From: CAZZNQ01 sp964655775
GTDB taxonomy: Bacteria; Planctomycetota; Brocadiia; SM23-32
Assembly: GCA_964655775.1 (NCBI GenBank)
Contig: CAZZNQ010000002.1
Coordinates: forward strand, 45,421 to 109,420
Direction: 5' to 3'
Length of the DNA: 64,000 nt
A program made the translations under genes and the position numbers. Each line of letters opens with the position of its first letter. The first letter of the stretch is position 1. The notes under the pieces are model-generated. The model was given only the letters and a program-made list of their open reading frames with translations. It was not told the DNA's origin and did no database searches. Below, one piece after another: positions 9,192 to 17,208 of this stretch.

Positions 9192-9207
9192 TGGCATAGC
9201 CTTTGCA
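9192..9207 (+). promoter_or_regulatory. Sigma-54 -24/-12 promoter of the sugar transferase/PEP-CTERM unit
   Basis: TGGCAT-AGCCT-TTGCA is a close match to the sigma-54 consensus, with GG (9193-9194) and GC (9205-9206) 10 bases apart. Initiation near 9218 would leave a leader of about 29 bases before the ATG at 9247. The 265-base gap after the exosortase gene holds this promoter and the two activator sites; no gene is seen in it. Confidence 0.8.
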
Positions 9208-9246
9208 TTCCTAATGGCATAAGACTATTCAGCGGGAGACTACCAG

Positions 9247-9951
9247 ATGCCTGAACCAGCGTCCATAGCCCTCTTCGGTACGGGCTGTATCGGCCTGATG
9301 GTTCGATACCTCCAGGCCCAATACCGCGCTGCCAAGCCCTATGTCGAATGGGTGCTGGCCCTGGTGCTTCTCGGGGCTGCCGCACCCATCATCGGCCTGT
9401 GCGCCATCCTGGTGAAACTCACTTCGCGAGGGCCCGTCCTGTACCGGCAGGAGCGAGTTGGCCAACACGGACAGACGTTCATGCTTTACAAGATCCGCAC
9501 GATGCGCGCCGACGCCGAGGCGCTGACCGGGCCCCAGTGGTCCCAGGGCGAGAGCGATCCACGTGTCACGTGGGTGGGGGGCATTCTGCGCAAGACGCAC
9601 CTGGACGAGCTGCCGCAGCTTGTCAATGTGCTCAAGGGCGAGATGAGTATAGTGGGCCCAAGGCCCGAACGTCCGCACTTTGTGGAGAAACTGAAGGGGG
9701 TGGTGCCGGACTACGAGAAGAGGCTGCAAGTCAAGCCGGGCATAACCGGCCTGGCCCAGGTGCGTGCCGGCTATGACCGCACGCTGCTGGACGTGCGACG
9801 CAAAGTGAAGCTGGACTGCATGTACATCCGCCGCATGTGCTGGTGGGTAGACTTTGTCATCATTGGCAGGACGCTGTTGAAGGTCGTAGGAGTGGGCCGG
9901 CGGGCGGGTTCCAATCCCGAAACGCACGGCCTCGGGAGGAGTAGGATATGA
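9247..9951 (+). CDS. Undecaprenyl-phosphate sugar-phosphate transferase with PEP-CTERM-like N-terminus
   Basis: A 234-residue priming enzyme that should transfer sugar-1-phosphate to undecaprenyl phosphate. The catalytic core is clear: SRGPVLYRQERVG, FMLYKIRTMRADAE, KTHLDELPQLVNVLKGEMS, VGPRPERP and KPGITGLAQV. A membrane hairpin segment lies at about residues 36-58. The oddity is the first 25 residues, which open MPEPASIALFGTGCIG and reach an Arg at residue 20. This copies the layout of a PEP-CTERM tail (Pro-Glu-Pro, hydrophobic helix, basic edge) but at the N-terminus, and resembles the tail of the protein encoded next. The ATG has GGGAG eight bases upstream and a sigma-54 promoter at 9192. 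Confidence 0.9.
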   Translation: MPEPASIALFGTGCIGLMVRYLQAQYRAAKPYVEWVLALVLLGAAAPIIGLCAILVKLTSRGPVLYRQERVGQHGQTFMLYKIRTMRADAEALTGPQWSQGESDPRVTWVGGILRKTHLDELPQLVNVLKGEMSIVGPRPERPHFVEKLKGVVPDYEKRLQVKPGITGLAQVRAGYDRTLLDVRRKVKLDCMYIRRMCWWVDFVIIGRTLLKVVGVGRRAGSNPETHGLGRSRI

Positions 9952-9980
9952 ACGGTTTCTTTCTGCAGAAGGAGGTAGCA

Positions 9981-11150
9981 ATGCGCAGAGCCTTGATTGT
10001 AGGAGCTGTGGCATTGCTCGCGTTCGGCCTCGTTGGGAGGTCGGCGGGAGCGGTGCCCTTTTTCCCGGATGTGTTCAATACGTTCGGAGGCGCGGCGGTT
10101 GCCGAAGACGCAGGTTGGGCAGGCGCCGCAGCGGGGACCCAGGCAGCCGCCTGGACGTACAGCGGCGCTGAAGTGTCGATTGACGCAAGTGGGACCCCAT
10201 TTGTCAATCTGCCCCAGGCCGAGCCCACAACGGGAATCCCGACACCGGCCGGGGCCATCTTTGAGACGACCCAGGTGAAGGACGGGTCGACGATTTCGTT
10301 CGGGCAGGAAATGACCGCCGTGATCGGCGGGCTTTTCCCGACCAGTATCTCGGCCATAGAGGGCACGTCCGCCGACAACGGACTTGCTCCCGGCAGTTCG
10401 GCCGCGGACGGCAGCCCGGATGAGCTGACGAGGGATGCGGTTTCGGGCGTTGCGTCCTTCAGGATCGCTTTCGGTCCGGCGACATTGTCTCCGTTCCCGT
10501 ACGCCGCTCCGCCGGTGTTCGAGATCTACGACGATGTCCCGCCGACGCTTGACCTGGATATCGGCGCTGCAACGACGACGCTGGTCGAAGAGATGTTCGA
10601 CTTCGACGGCGCCGGCCCAGCGGTTCCGCCGCCGACGCCCGCGCCCAGCCAGTTCGTCAACACTGCCGATGGCTATCCGGCACCGAACGACGTCAGCGCC
10701 GCTGTGGACGGCACCCTCTGGGCTGCCGGCTATATTGACCGAGCCACCGCGACGTACACGTTCTTCGACGCGACCGTAATCGGCAGTGGTGGACAGCCCG
10801 TTACGGTTGGCGACCAGCCCGTCACCGGCTACGTCTATCGCGTTGACTTCAACGCGGTCGGTGTGGTCACCGACGGCGCCATGCTGGCGTACCTGCTGCC
10901 GTTCGGCGGGCTGGCATCCAACGGTGTTGATCTGATCAACATCACCTTCACGTCGACCCTCTACGGCATTGCATTGCCCGAGACGGTCAACGGTGGAGAG
11001 GATGCATTTGCCGCCTGGGGAATCCGCACGACCCTGGCCGGTAACTCCGGCGACGCGTCGTTCACAGTTCTCCCAACCATCCCCGAGCCGACCACCATGG
11101 CTCTGTTCGGGCTGAGCCTGGGAATGCTGTGGTACCGGAAGAAAAAGTAA
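9981..11150 (+). CDS. PEP-CTERM secreted protein
   Basis: A 389-residue exported protein and probable exosortase substrate. It has a signal peptide (MRRALIVGAVALLAFGLVG, cleavage likely near SAGA), a long Ala/Pro/Thr-rich, low-charge extracellular region with no recognised catalytic domain, and a textbook C-terminal sorting signal: IPEPTTMALFGLSLGMLWY followed by Arg and lysines. The ATG at 9981 is set by AAGGAGG at 9969-9975; an in-frame ATG at 9948 overlaps the sugar transferase stop and would put extra residues before the signal peptide. It is probably co-transcribed with the sugar transferase (29-base gap) from the sigma-54 promoter, and is followed by a strong terminator. Confidence 0.9.
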   Translation: MRRALIVGAVALLAFGLVGRSAGAVPFFPDVFNTFGGAAVAEDAGWAGAAAGTQAAAWTYSGAEVSIDASGTPFVNLPQAEPTTGIPTPAGAIFETTQVKDGSTISFGQEMTAVIGGLFPTSISAIEGTSADNGLAPGSSAADGSPDELTRDAVSGVASFRIAFGPATLSPFPYAAPPVFEIYDDVPPTLDLDIGAATTTLVEEMFDFDGAGPAVPPPTPAPSQFVNTADGYPAPNDVSAAVDGTLWAAGYIDRATATYTFFDATVIGSGGQPVTVGDQPVTGYVYRVDFNAVGVVTDGAMLAYLLPFGGLASNGVDLINITFTSTLYGIALPETVNGGEDAFAAWGIRTTLAGNSGDASFTVLPTIPEPTTMALFGLSLGMLWYRKKK

Positions 11151-11189
11151 ACTCAGAGCGGGCACCAGCCCGATTCTGAAGATGTGAAC

Positions 11190-11227
11190 AGGCCCGGCAG
11201 GCACACGCCTGCCGGGCCTCTTTTTTT
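11190..11227 (+). terminator. Rho-independent terminator after the PEP-CTERM gene
   Basis: A perfect 12-bp stem (11190-11201 with 11208-11219) closes a six-base loop and is followed by a C and seven T residues. It ends the + strand exosortase unit, ahead of the convergent deoxysugar operon. Confidence 0.93.
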
Positions 11228-11288
11228 GCTGTGGCGGCTCTCAACGCTCCTCGGCGAGACCGTCTCCGGTCCTCACACCGGCATCAAC

Positions 11289-12032
11289 TCACCTGGCGCG
11301 CGCGCCGATCGGTGCTGCCGGTGCGCCAACCCACCGCTCCCCCGGGGGCACGGCGCGGTCGGGAGGAAGGAAAGAGCACGCCCCCAAGGTCGCGCCCACG
11401 CCGACAACGCTGCCTGGAGACACAACGGCCTGCACGCCAACCGTCGCCCCCTCCTCGACGACGGATCTGCCAAGAACTAACGAACCGCCCCGGATGAAAT
11501 GTCCAAGGACAAGCGCCGATTCGCCGACTGTCGCGCCCGAACCTATCTGAGTCAACCAGGGGTCGGATACGCTTGCATCCTTGCCCAGACGAACTCCCCA
11601 GCCCATCTCGGCGCCCATGAGGCGGTAGAAAATCACAGTCAGGAACGGGTAATGATGCACGTACGAGAAGAACGGGCTGCGTCTCGCTATTTCGTAGATC
11701 CCCAGATTCCGAAGCCATCGCCGCGCCTCGCGAGAGTGCAGCCTGTACACGCCGGGCTTCACATTGCCGCCCAGGCACTTGCGCAGGCCTGCTACGGCCA
11801 GAATGAAACCCACCGCCCCCAGGTGGATTCCGGCGGCTACTCCGACGGACCAGCCCCATACGGCTCCCCACTGCGCCGCAAGCGGCCGTGCGATGAGGAT
11901 GCAGGGCGCCACGGCCACCCCGTAGAGCCCAATCTGCACCGTCAGCAGGACCAATGACGCCACCGACCCGGCCACCGGCGCCTTAGCCGTCTTCCTGGCC
12001 CGCCGGACCTGCTCTGTTCCCGCATCACCCAT
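11289..12032 (-). CDS. Hexapeptide-repeat acyltransferase-like membrane protein
   Basis: A 247-residue protein with two to three N-terminal hydrophobic segments (about residues 22-90) and a C-terminal left-handed beta-helix-like region of repeated hexads (for example VSDPWLTQIGSGATVGESAL and EEGATVGVQAVVSPGSVVGV). The central segment YVHHYPFLTVIFYRLMGAEMG resembles proteins of the Pls/PosA and colanic-acid acetyltransferase kind. It is the last gene of the six-gene deoxysugar operon, 33 bases after a glycosyltransferase. A role in acylating the glycan product is therefore reasonable, though substrate and even activity are inferred. Confidence 0.7.
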   Translation of the reverse strand: MGDAGTEQVRRARKTAKAPVAGSVASLVLLTVQIGLYGVAVAPCILIARPLAAQWGAVWGWSVGVAAGIHLGAVGFILAVAGLRKCLGGNVKPGVYRLHSREARRWLRNLGIYEIARRSPFFSYVHHYPFLTVIFYRLMGAEMGWGVRLGKDASVSDPWLTQIGSGATVGESALVLGHFIRGGSLVLGRSVVEEGATVGVQAVVSPGSVVGVGATLGACSFLPPDRAVPPGERWVGAPAAPIGARAR

Positions 12033-12065
12033 CCGATTATCTCCAGCATCCAGTCCAGGTCGGTG

Positions 12066-13262
12066 TCAAGACTCCAACTCCAGCATGGCATCTGCGGCTC
12101 TCTCGGGACCGTCATGGTCTCCCATTAGCTCAGCCACCTCGCGGGCACGCTGAGTCGCGGACCCGTCCTCAAGCATCTCTCGGCACGCCCTGCGAATCAC
12201 GTCCGGCGCGAGCCGATGCGGCGGTATCTTCCGCCCAACCCCGAGTGCGACCGCCCTGTCGGAATGCAACTCCTGCTCGAAGAACGTCGGAAGACAGACG
12301 ACCGGCGTGGCTTTAGCCAGCGCCTGGTAGATGGTCCCGTTCCCGCCGTGGCACACAACCAGGTCCGCCCTGTCCGCCATGGCCAGGCCCGGAGCATACG
12401 GAACGTGATAGAAATTCGCCGGCCAATCGGTCCGCTCCCGAGCGCTGCCGGTAGTTACCATCACGGCCCACTCCGACCCGCTCAGCGCCTCCCTGACGAT
12501 GCGGAACGCGTCATTCGCCTCGCCAGTGCTCCCCAGCGAAACATAGATCGCTTCGCGCGGCCTGAGTTCGTCCAACCATTCGGGAACCGGCACCGGTGGG
12601 TCCCACATAATGGGGCCGGCGTAGCGGAAATGGTCGGGAAGACCCGAGGTGGGGGCGAAGGCGGGCAGATCCGTAATCAAGTTGAGCGTCGGAGATTCCA
12701 GCGCGTCCAGCAGGTCGCGAATCGGACTCAGGCCTATCTGCCGGCGGAAAGCATTCAGCGGGCCGGCCATGGTGCGCAGTGCACGCCGTCGCAACGGCGG
12801 CAACAACCAGGAGGCAATTCTGCGTCCGACCAATCGTGTGAGCTTAAGTGTCTGTGGTGGATCGTGCTGTGCGGAGTAGTAGCGCGTGAAACACGCGTTC
12901 AAAAGCGTCACATAGGGAACGCCTTCCAACTCGGTGGAGATGCTGAGCGTGAAACGGAAGTCGCCGAGAACCACGTCCGGCCGCAGCCTTCTCATCAGAT
13001 CCCGCTCTTCGCGCACGTACCGGCGCAGCATCTCCGCGTCGTCGGGAAACCGCTTCCCTTCCCGAACCCGGGCCAGGGCCCTGGCAGGTGCCTCAGTGAC
13101 GATCGGAAGGCACTCGAACCCCGATTCGGTGATGAAGTGGTCGTAAGGCGGCGCACACGCGAACACTACCTCGTGCCCTCTGGTTCGCAGCGCCTTTCCC
13201 ACCTCCAAAGGCCGGGTCACGTGGGCCAGCGCGATTCCATGGGGAAGGGCAAGGATCTTCAT
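12066..13262 (-). CDS. GT1-family (MGT/UGT-like) glycosyltransferase
   Basis: A 398-residue GT-B fold enzyme of the macrolide/UDP-type GT1 group. The N-terminal acceptor half begins MKILALPHGIALAHVTRPLE, and the C-terminal donor half contains YVSLGSTGEAND and the signature VVCHGGNGTIYQALAKATPVVCLP. It would transfer a dTDP-activated deoxysugar made by the neighbouring Rml enzymes to an unknown acceptor. It is clearly paralogous to the gene at 15798-17105: both carry RPDVVxGDFR, TRYY and the GNGTIYQAL motif. The start lies 18 bases after the RmlA stop. Confidence 0.85.
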   Translation of the reverse strand: MKILALPHGIALAHVTRPLEVGKALRTRGHEVVFACAPPYDHFITESGFECLPIVTEAPARALARVREGKRFPDDAEMLRRYVREERDLMRRLRPDVVLGDFRFTLSISTELEGVPYVTLLNACFTRYYSAQHDPPQTLKLTRLVGRRIASWLLPPLRRRALRTMAGPLNAFRRQIGLSPIRDLLDALESPTLNLITDLPAFAPTSGLPDHFRYAGPIMWDPPVPVPEWLDELRPREAIYVSLGSTGEANDAFRIVREALSGSEWAVMVTTGSARERTDWPANFYHVPYAPGLAMADRADLVVCHGGNGTIYQALAKATPVVCLPTFFEQELHSDRAVALGVGRKIPPHRLAPDVIRRACREMLEDGSATQRAREVAELMGDHDGPERAADAMLELES

Positions 13263-13280
13263 TGCGTGACCTGACGGCGG

Positions 13281-14012
13281 TTACGGTTCGGAGGGTGCAA
13301 GGTCCAGTTCGCGCTCGGCGACGAGCTCATTGGCGCGCAAGAGACTACGAAAAGTGCCGGCGTCGGTCCAGGCGAAAGGGAGCCTGCGAGAGCTGAGCAT
13401 GCCGCTGTGGGCGTACATGTTGTTCACGTCGGTGATCTCCAGTTCGCCCCGGGCGGAAGGTTCGAGCCTGTCGATGAACTCAAAGACACGCGAGTCGTAG
13501 ACATAGCAGCCGGTGACCACCCAGTTCGACGGGGGTTCCGCCGGCTTCTCCAGTATCTCGACCACGCCGCCGTCCGCGTCCAGAACCGCCACGCCGAACC
13601 GCTCGGGTGTCTCACTCTCGCAGAGCAGCACGCGCCCGCCCGATTCGTAGTCCTCGATGTACGGCTGCAGGCTTCCACAGAACACGTTGTCGCCCAGGAT
13701 CACGACCACAGGACCGCCCTCAGCGAACTGCCGGCACAGGCCGAGCGCCTGGGCAATGCCGCCGGCCTCGTCCTGAACCCTGTACGTGAACTCCCCGCCG
13801 AAATCGTGGCCCGAGCCCAGAGTTCGCACGATGGAGCCCAGATGCTCCACGCCGCTGACCACCATGATGTCGCGGATGCCGAGCTCCAGCAGACTGTGCA
13901 GCGGCCAGAAGATCATCGGGTACCTGCCGACCGGCAGCAGGTGCTTGTTGGTTATCTTCGTCAGCGGGTACAGCCTGCTGCCCGTGCCACCCGCGAGTAT
14001 GATGCCCTTCAT
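13281..14012 (-). CDS. rmlA: Glucose-1-phosphate thymidylyltransferase (RmlA)
   Basis: A 243-residue cytoplasmic nucleotidyltransferase that makes dTDP-glucose, the first step of dTDP-deoxysugar synthesis. The signature GIILAGGTGSRLYPLT is at the N-terminus, with KHLLPVGRYPMIFWPL and VVILGDNVF following. The length is slightly shorter than the roughly 290 residues of enterobacterial RmlA, as in the short bacterial forms that lack the C-terminal regulatory part. The ATG at 14012 overlaps the preceding reductase stop as ATGA and is preceded by GAGGAG. Confidence 0.93.
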   Translation of the reverse strand: MKGIILAGGTGSRLYPLTKITNKHLLPVGRYPMIFWPLHSLLELGIRDIMVVSGVEHLGSIVRTLGSGHDFGGEFTYRVQDEAGGIAQALGLCRQFAEGGPVVVILGDNVFCGSLQPYIEDYESGGRVLLCESETPERFGVAVLDADGGVVEILEKPAEPPSNWVVTGCYVYDSRVFEFIDRLEPSARGELEITDVNNMYAHSGMLSSRRLPFAWTDAGTFRSLLRANELVAERELDLAPSEP

Positions 14013-14893
14013 GGTTGGCTCCTCGTCCAATCGTACTCGCCCAGATCGCACGGATTCTTCAGGCAGTCGACTATGGCGTCCTCCACAGGCATCAGCGAGT
14101 AGCCCAGCGATTCAAGCTTTGAGCAGTTCACCAGCGCATTCACCCGGGGCGCCTTCACCATCGCCAACAGTCCCTCATAGCTGATCTCGCCGATCTTCAT
14201 CTTCGGCCGCCAGTATCGCTTGATCATGCGGGCGATACGGAGCGGCGTAGTCGCACCCGGGTTGGTCATGTTCAGTGGTCCTGTTGTTCCGCGCACTACC
14301 AGGTCCCAGATGAGGGGGATACACTCCTCAAGGTGGCTCATCGAGTTCGCCTCGTCGATGAACAACTCATAGCCGGCCAGCTTCTCCAGCAGGTTCCTTG
14401 GATGCCGGTGGTTGGAGAAGGGCTGCCGCATGCGGATGGTAAGGATCTGGTCAGCGTACGGTTCCAAAGCACGTTCGGCCAGCAATTTCGTCTCTGTGTA
14501 AGAGCAGAGCGCCTTCAGTTCGTCCGTTTCGCGGTAGTGTCTCCTGTTGTCCGGGTAGAGGCAGGCCGATGACAGGTAGACCACCTGGATGTCGCGGCTC
14601 AGGCACTCCTCCACCACGTTGACGGTCCCGCCAACGTTGACGGACCATGCCTCCGAGTAGTGGGCCTCGCACCAGTCGGTGCCGGCCTTCGCGGCGGCGT
14701 GGAAGACAACGCGCGGCCGATCTGAGTCGAGTTGGTCGGCAACGGCCCCCCTGTCGCATACGTCCAGGTCGGCGCTGCCGTAGGATCGCACGCGCGGCAA
14801 CCCAAGGAACCGGTCCAGGTAATCCGTCATCAGCGAGCCGATGTAACCGGAGCCGCCCGTCACCAAAGCGCTCTCTACCTGCCTCGATACCAC
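14009..14893 (-). CDS. NAD(P)-dependent dTDP-sugar reductase/epimerase, RmlD-like
   Basis: A 294-residue extended short-chain dehydrogenase. The Rossmann motif is VTGGSGYIGS, the active-site pair is YTETK with an upstream YLSSACLYPD stretch, and an acidic DLDVCDRGAV region is as in RmlD. Its position between RmlB and RmlA suggests it reduces a dTDP-4-keto-6-deoxyhexose. No RmlC 3,5-epimerase gene is present in the operon, so the product may be dTDP-fucose or -talose type rather than dTDP-L-rhamnose, unless RmlC lies elsewhere. It overlaps rmlB by 19 bases and rmlA by four. Confidence 0.75.
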   Translation of the reverse strand: MVSRQVESALVTGGSGYIGSLMTDYLDRFLGLPRVRSYGSADLDVCDRGAVADQLDSDRPRVVFHAAAKAGTDWCEAHYSEAWSVNVGGTVNVVEECLSRDIQVVYLSSACLYPDNRRHYRETDELKALCSYTETKLLAERALEPYADQILTIRMRQPFSNHRHPRNLLEKLAGYELFIDEANSMSHLEECIPLIWDLVVRGTTGPLNMTNPGATTPLRIARMIKRYWRPKMKIGEISYEGLLAMVKAPRVNALVNCSKLESLGYSLMPVEDAIVDCLKNPCDLGEYDWTRSQP

Positions 14894-15801
14894 GATATAG
14901 TCTCCTGCAAACCGCCGTCGAACGTCGTGCGCGGCGTCCAGCCCAGCGACCTGATCTTTTCCGTCGTCACGGCATAGCGGAAATCGTGCCCCTTTCGGTC
15001 CTCGACGAACCGGATGAGGTCCTGCGGGGCGCCCAGACGGTCGAGAATAAGCCGCACCAACTCGATGTTCTGCATGTGGTGGTCCGCGCCGATGTTGTAT
15101 GACTGCCCCACCGCACCCCGACGAAGCACCGCATCAATGGCCTCGCAGTTGTCACGCACGAACAGCCAATCACGCTGGTTCCGGCCGTCGCCGTAGACGG
15201 GAATCGGCTCGCCGGCAATCGCGTTCGAGATGCACTTCGGTATGAACTTCTCCGGGTGCTGCCGGGGGCCGTAGTTGTTCGCGCTTCTCGTGATAAGCAC
15301 GGGCAAGCCGTGTGTGACATGGTAGGCCCAGACCAGCTTCTCGGCGGCGGACTTTGTGGCCGCATACGGCGAGCTGGGCAGATGGCGGTCTTTTTCTTCG
15401 AACGCGCCTTCCGGCGTGGACCCATATACCTCGTCCGTGGAAACGTGGAGGAACCGCTCGACTCCATATTCGAGGCTCGCCATCAGCAACCGGAGGGTGC
15501 CGATGACGTTCGTCTCGGCGAATACCACGGGACCGTCTATCGAGTTGTCGACGTGCGTTTCCGCCGCAAAGTTGACGACCCAGTCGACCCCTTCCTCGAA
15601 GACGGACCGCAGATCGTCCGCATCGCAGATATCGCCGCGGACAAATCGGATGAAATCGCGCGAACGGTCCAGGTTCCGCGGGTCCGCAGCATAAGTCAAC
15701 TTGTCAAGGACCACGACACGATCGCCATACCGCTCTGTGAGCAGGTCGACGAAGTGGCTGCCAATGAATCCCGCGCCGCCTGTAACCAGTACGGTTCTCA
15801 T
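14875..15801 (-). CDS. rmlB: dTDP-glucose 4,6-dehydratase (RmlB)
   Basis: A 308-residue NAD-dependent dehydratase that converts dTDP-glucose to dTDP-4-keto-6-deoxyglucose. It shows VTGGAGFIGSHF for NAD binding, FAAETHVDNSI, the catalytic HVSTDEVYGS stretch and SPYAATKSAAEKLV with the YxxxK pair, followed by RSANNYGPRQHPEKFIP, which is diagnostic of RmlB. The ATG overlaps the upstream glycosyltransferase stop as ATGA, so the two are coupled. Confidence 0.96.
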   Translation of the reverse strand: MRTVLVTGGAGFIGSHFVDLLTERYGDRVVVLDKLTYAADPRNLDRSRDFIRFVRGDICDADDLRSVFEEGVDWVVNFAAETHVDNSIDGPVVFAETNVIGTLRLLMASLEYGVERFLHVSTDEVYGSTPEGAFEEKDRHLPSSPYAATKSAAEKLVWAYHVTHGLPVLITRSANNYGPRQHPEKFIPKCISNAIAGEPIPVYGDGRNQRDWLFVRDNCEAIDAVLRRGAVGQSYNIGADHHMQNIELVRLILDRLGAPQDLIRFVEDRKGHDFRYAVTTEKIRSLGWTPRTTFDGGLQETISWYRGR

Positions 15802-17105
15802 TGCTCTCGCTCCCGGCGAGTTCGCATGCCGTCTCCCGTCTCGCCCGCAAACCGCAGAATCTCCTGCGCACCGTTCGTCGCGCCATCCGTATCCCGCAAC
15901 GCGCGGAACCGTCCTGCTCGTTCGCTGAAACTCTCCTCACTCCGCACCCGTTCGACGCAGGCGACGACTTCCTCGGCCAACCGTCTACCCATCCTCGCCC
16001 GCAGTCCCAGCCCCAGTTCCTCGATCCTCTGCATGTTGAACTCCTGGTCGTGGAACTCGGGTATGCCGACCAGCGGCGTGCCGCGACTGAGTGCCTGGTA
16101 GATTGTACCGTTTCCGGCATGGCAGACGACAACGTCCGCTCTCTCGCAGAGCTTGCCTCCGGGAGCGTAGCGAATCCCGAAGAAACGATCCCGGTCAGGC
16201 CACATTTCCGGTGAGCCCGTGGACGTAGTACATATGACCTGCATCCCCTGGTCCAGCAGTTGCGCGGCTATCCGGCTTATCTGCTCGATGGGGCCGGTAC
16301 TGCCCATCGTGAGGTATGCGGTTTCGGCGCTGCTGTCCAGGCGATTCATCCAGGGCGGATCCGGCACTTCCGGTTCCCACAGAATGGGGCCGGTGTATCG
16401 GTAGTCGTCCGGGAGAGAACGACACGGGAAAAGCTCCTCGGAGTCCGGCAGGATGTTCAGGCCCGGCGAGCACATGCATTCTCGGATGTCGCGTAAAGGA
16501 TCCAATCCATACCTGCGCCGCACCTTGTCAAAGGGACGCGCGTAGAACGCGAACACATGCGGCTCCGCAAGCGGCTGCAGCGCTTTGAGTATGCGCTTGC
16601 CGAGCACGCGCACCGGCAACCAGGTTTCCGGCGGCTCAAGGCGAACGCCGTAATAGCGCGTCCATACGGCATTCACGATGCAGACATACGGCACACTCTC
16701 GGAGACGGCCGATATGCCCAGCGAAGGTCGGAAGTCGCCGACAACGACGTCGGGGCGTATCTCACGCAGCAATCGGATCTCATCCTCGATGTATTCCACC
16801 AGCGTGCGCTCGTCGAACGCACTCCCCCCCTTCCTGAGCCGCGCGAGGAGGGCCTCCCTGGGAATCGTGGCGACGGGCTCGACTGGGTAGCCGGCGTCCT
16901 GGACCCGCCGAGCATGTGTCCCCGAAGCTGCAAAAGACACTGCGGCACCCAGATGGTCCAGCCGATCCGCCAACGCGAGACAGCGGCCTACGTGGGCGAG
17001 AACCGACCCCTCCGGCATCAGCAGTACACTGGGGCTGTGGCCCTGTTCGCTCACATCCGGTCTCACGCTTGACCGATGGGTCTTCTCCAGCCCGTACGTC
17101 AACAT
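15798..17105 (-). CDS. GT1-family (MGT/UGT-like) glycosyltransferase, first gene of deoxysugar operon
   Basis: A 435-residue GT-B enzyme related to the gene at 12066-13262. The N-terminal half has MPEGSVLAHVGRCLALADRL and RPDVVVGDFRPSLG; the C-terminal half has YLTMGSTGPIEQ and the donor-binding VVCHAGNGTIYQALSRGTPLVG. The family normally starts close to the first strand, so about 25 extra residues hint that a GTG at 17066 or 17054 could be the true start. Two related transferases in one operon suggest two deoxysugar additions or two acceptors. The promoter is not obvious in the 103 bases before the TPR gene stop; a 7-bp inverted repeat there (17151-17170) has no T-run. Confidence 0.83.
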   Translation of the reverse strand: MLTYGLEKTHRSSVRPDVSEQGHSPSVLLMPEGSVLAHVGRCLALADRLDHLGAAVSFAASGTHARRVQDAGYPVEPVATIPREALLARLRKGGSAFDERTLVEYIEDEIRLLREIRPDVVVGDFRPSLGISAVSESVPYVCIVNAVWTRYYGVRLEPPETWLPVRVLGKRILKALQPLAEPHVFAFYARPFDKVRRRYGLDPLRDIRECMCSPGLNILPDSEELFPCRSLPDDYRYTGPILWEPEVPDPPWMNRLDSSAETAYLTMGSTGPIEQISRIAAQLLDQGMQVICTTSTGSPEMWPDRDRFFGIRYAPGGKLCERADVVVCHAGNGTIYQALSRGTPLVGIPEFHDQEFNMQRIEELGLGLRARMGRRLAEEVVACVERVRSEESFSERAGRFRALRDTDGATNGAQEILRFAGETGDGMRTRREREQ

Positions 17106-17208
17106 GCGCGCACGCGCCGGCCATGTGCCCGTTAGTGTAGCAATTCCCCCGGCCGGAAGGCAATCCGGCCTTCTGGGAACGCCGCTACAGTGCAGTCGTC
17201 ATTGGCCC

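Noticed and set aside
17151..17170. A 7-bp inverted repeat downstream of the TPR gene
   Set aside because: No T-run follows on either strand, so it was not called a terminator.
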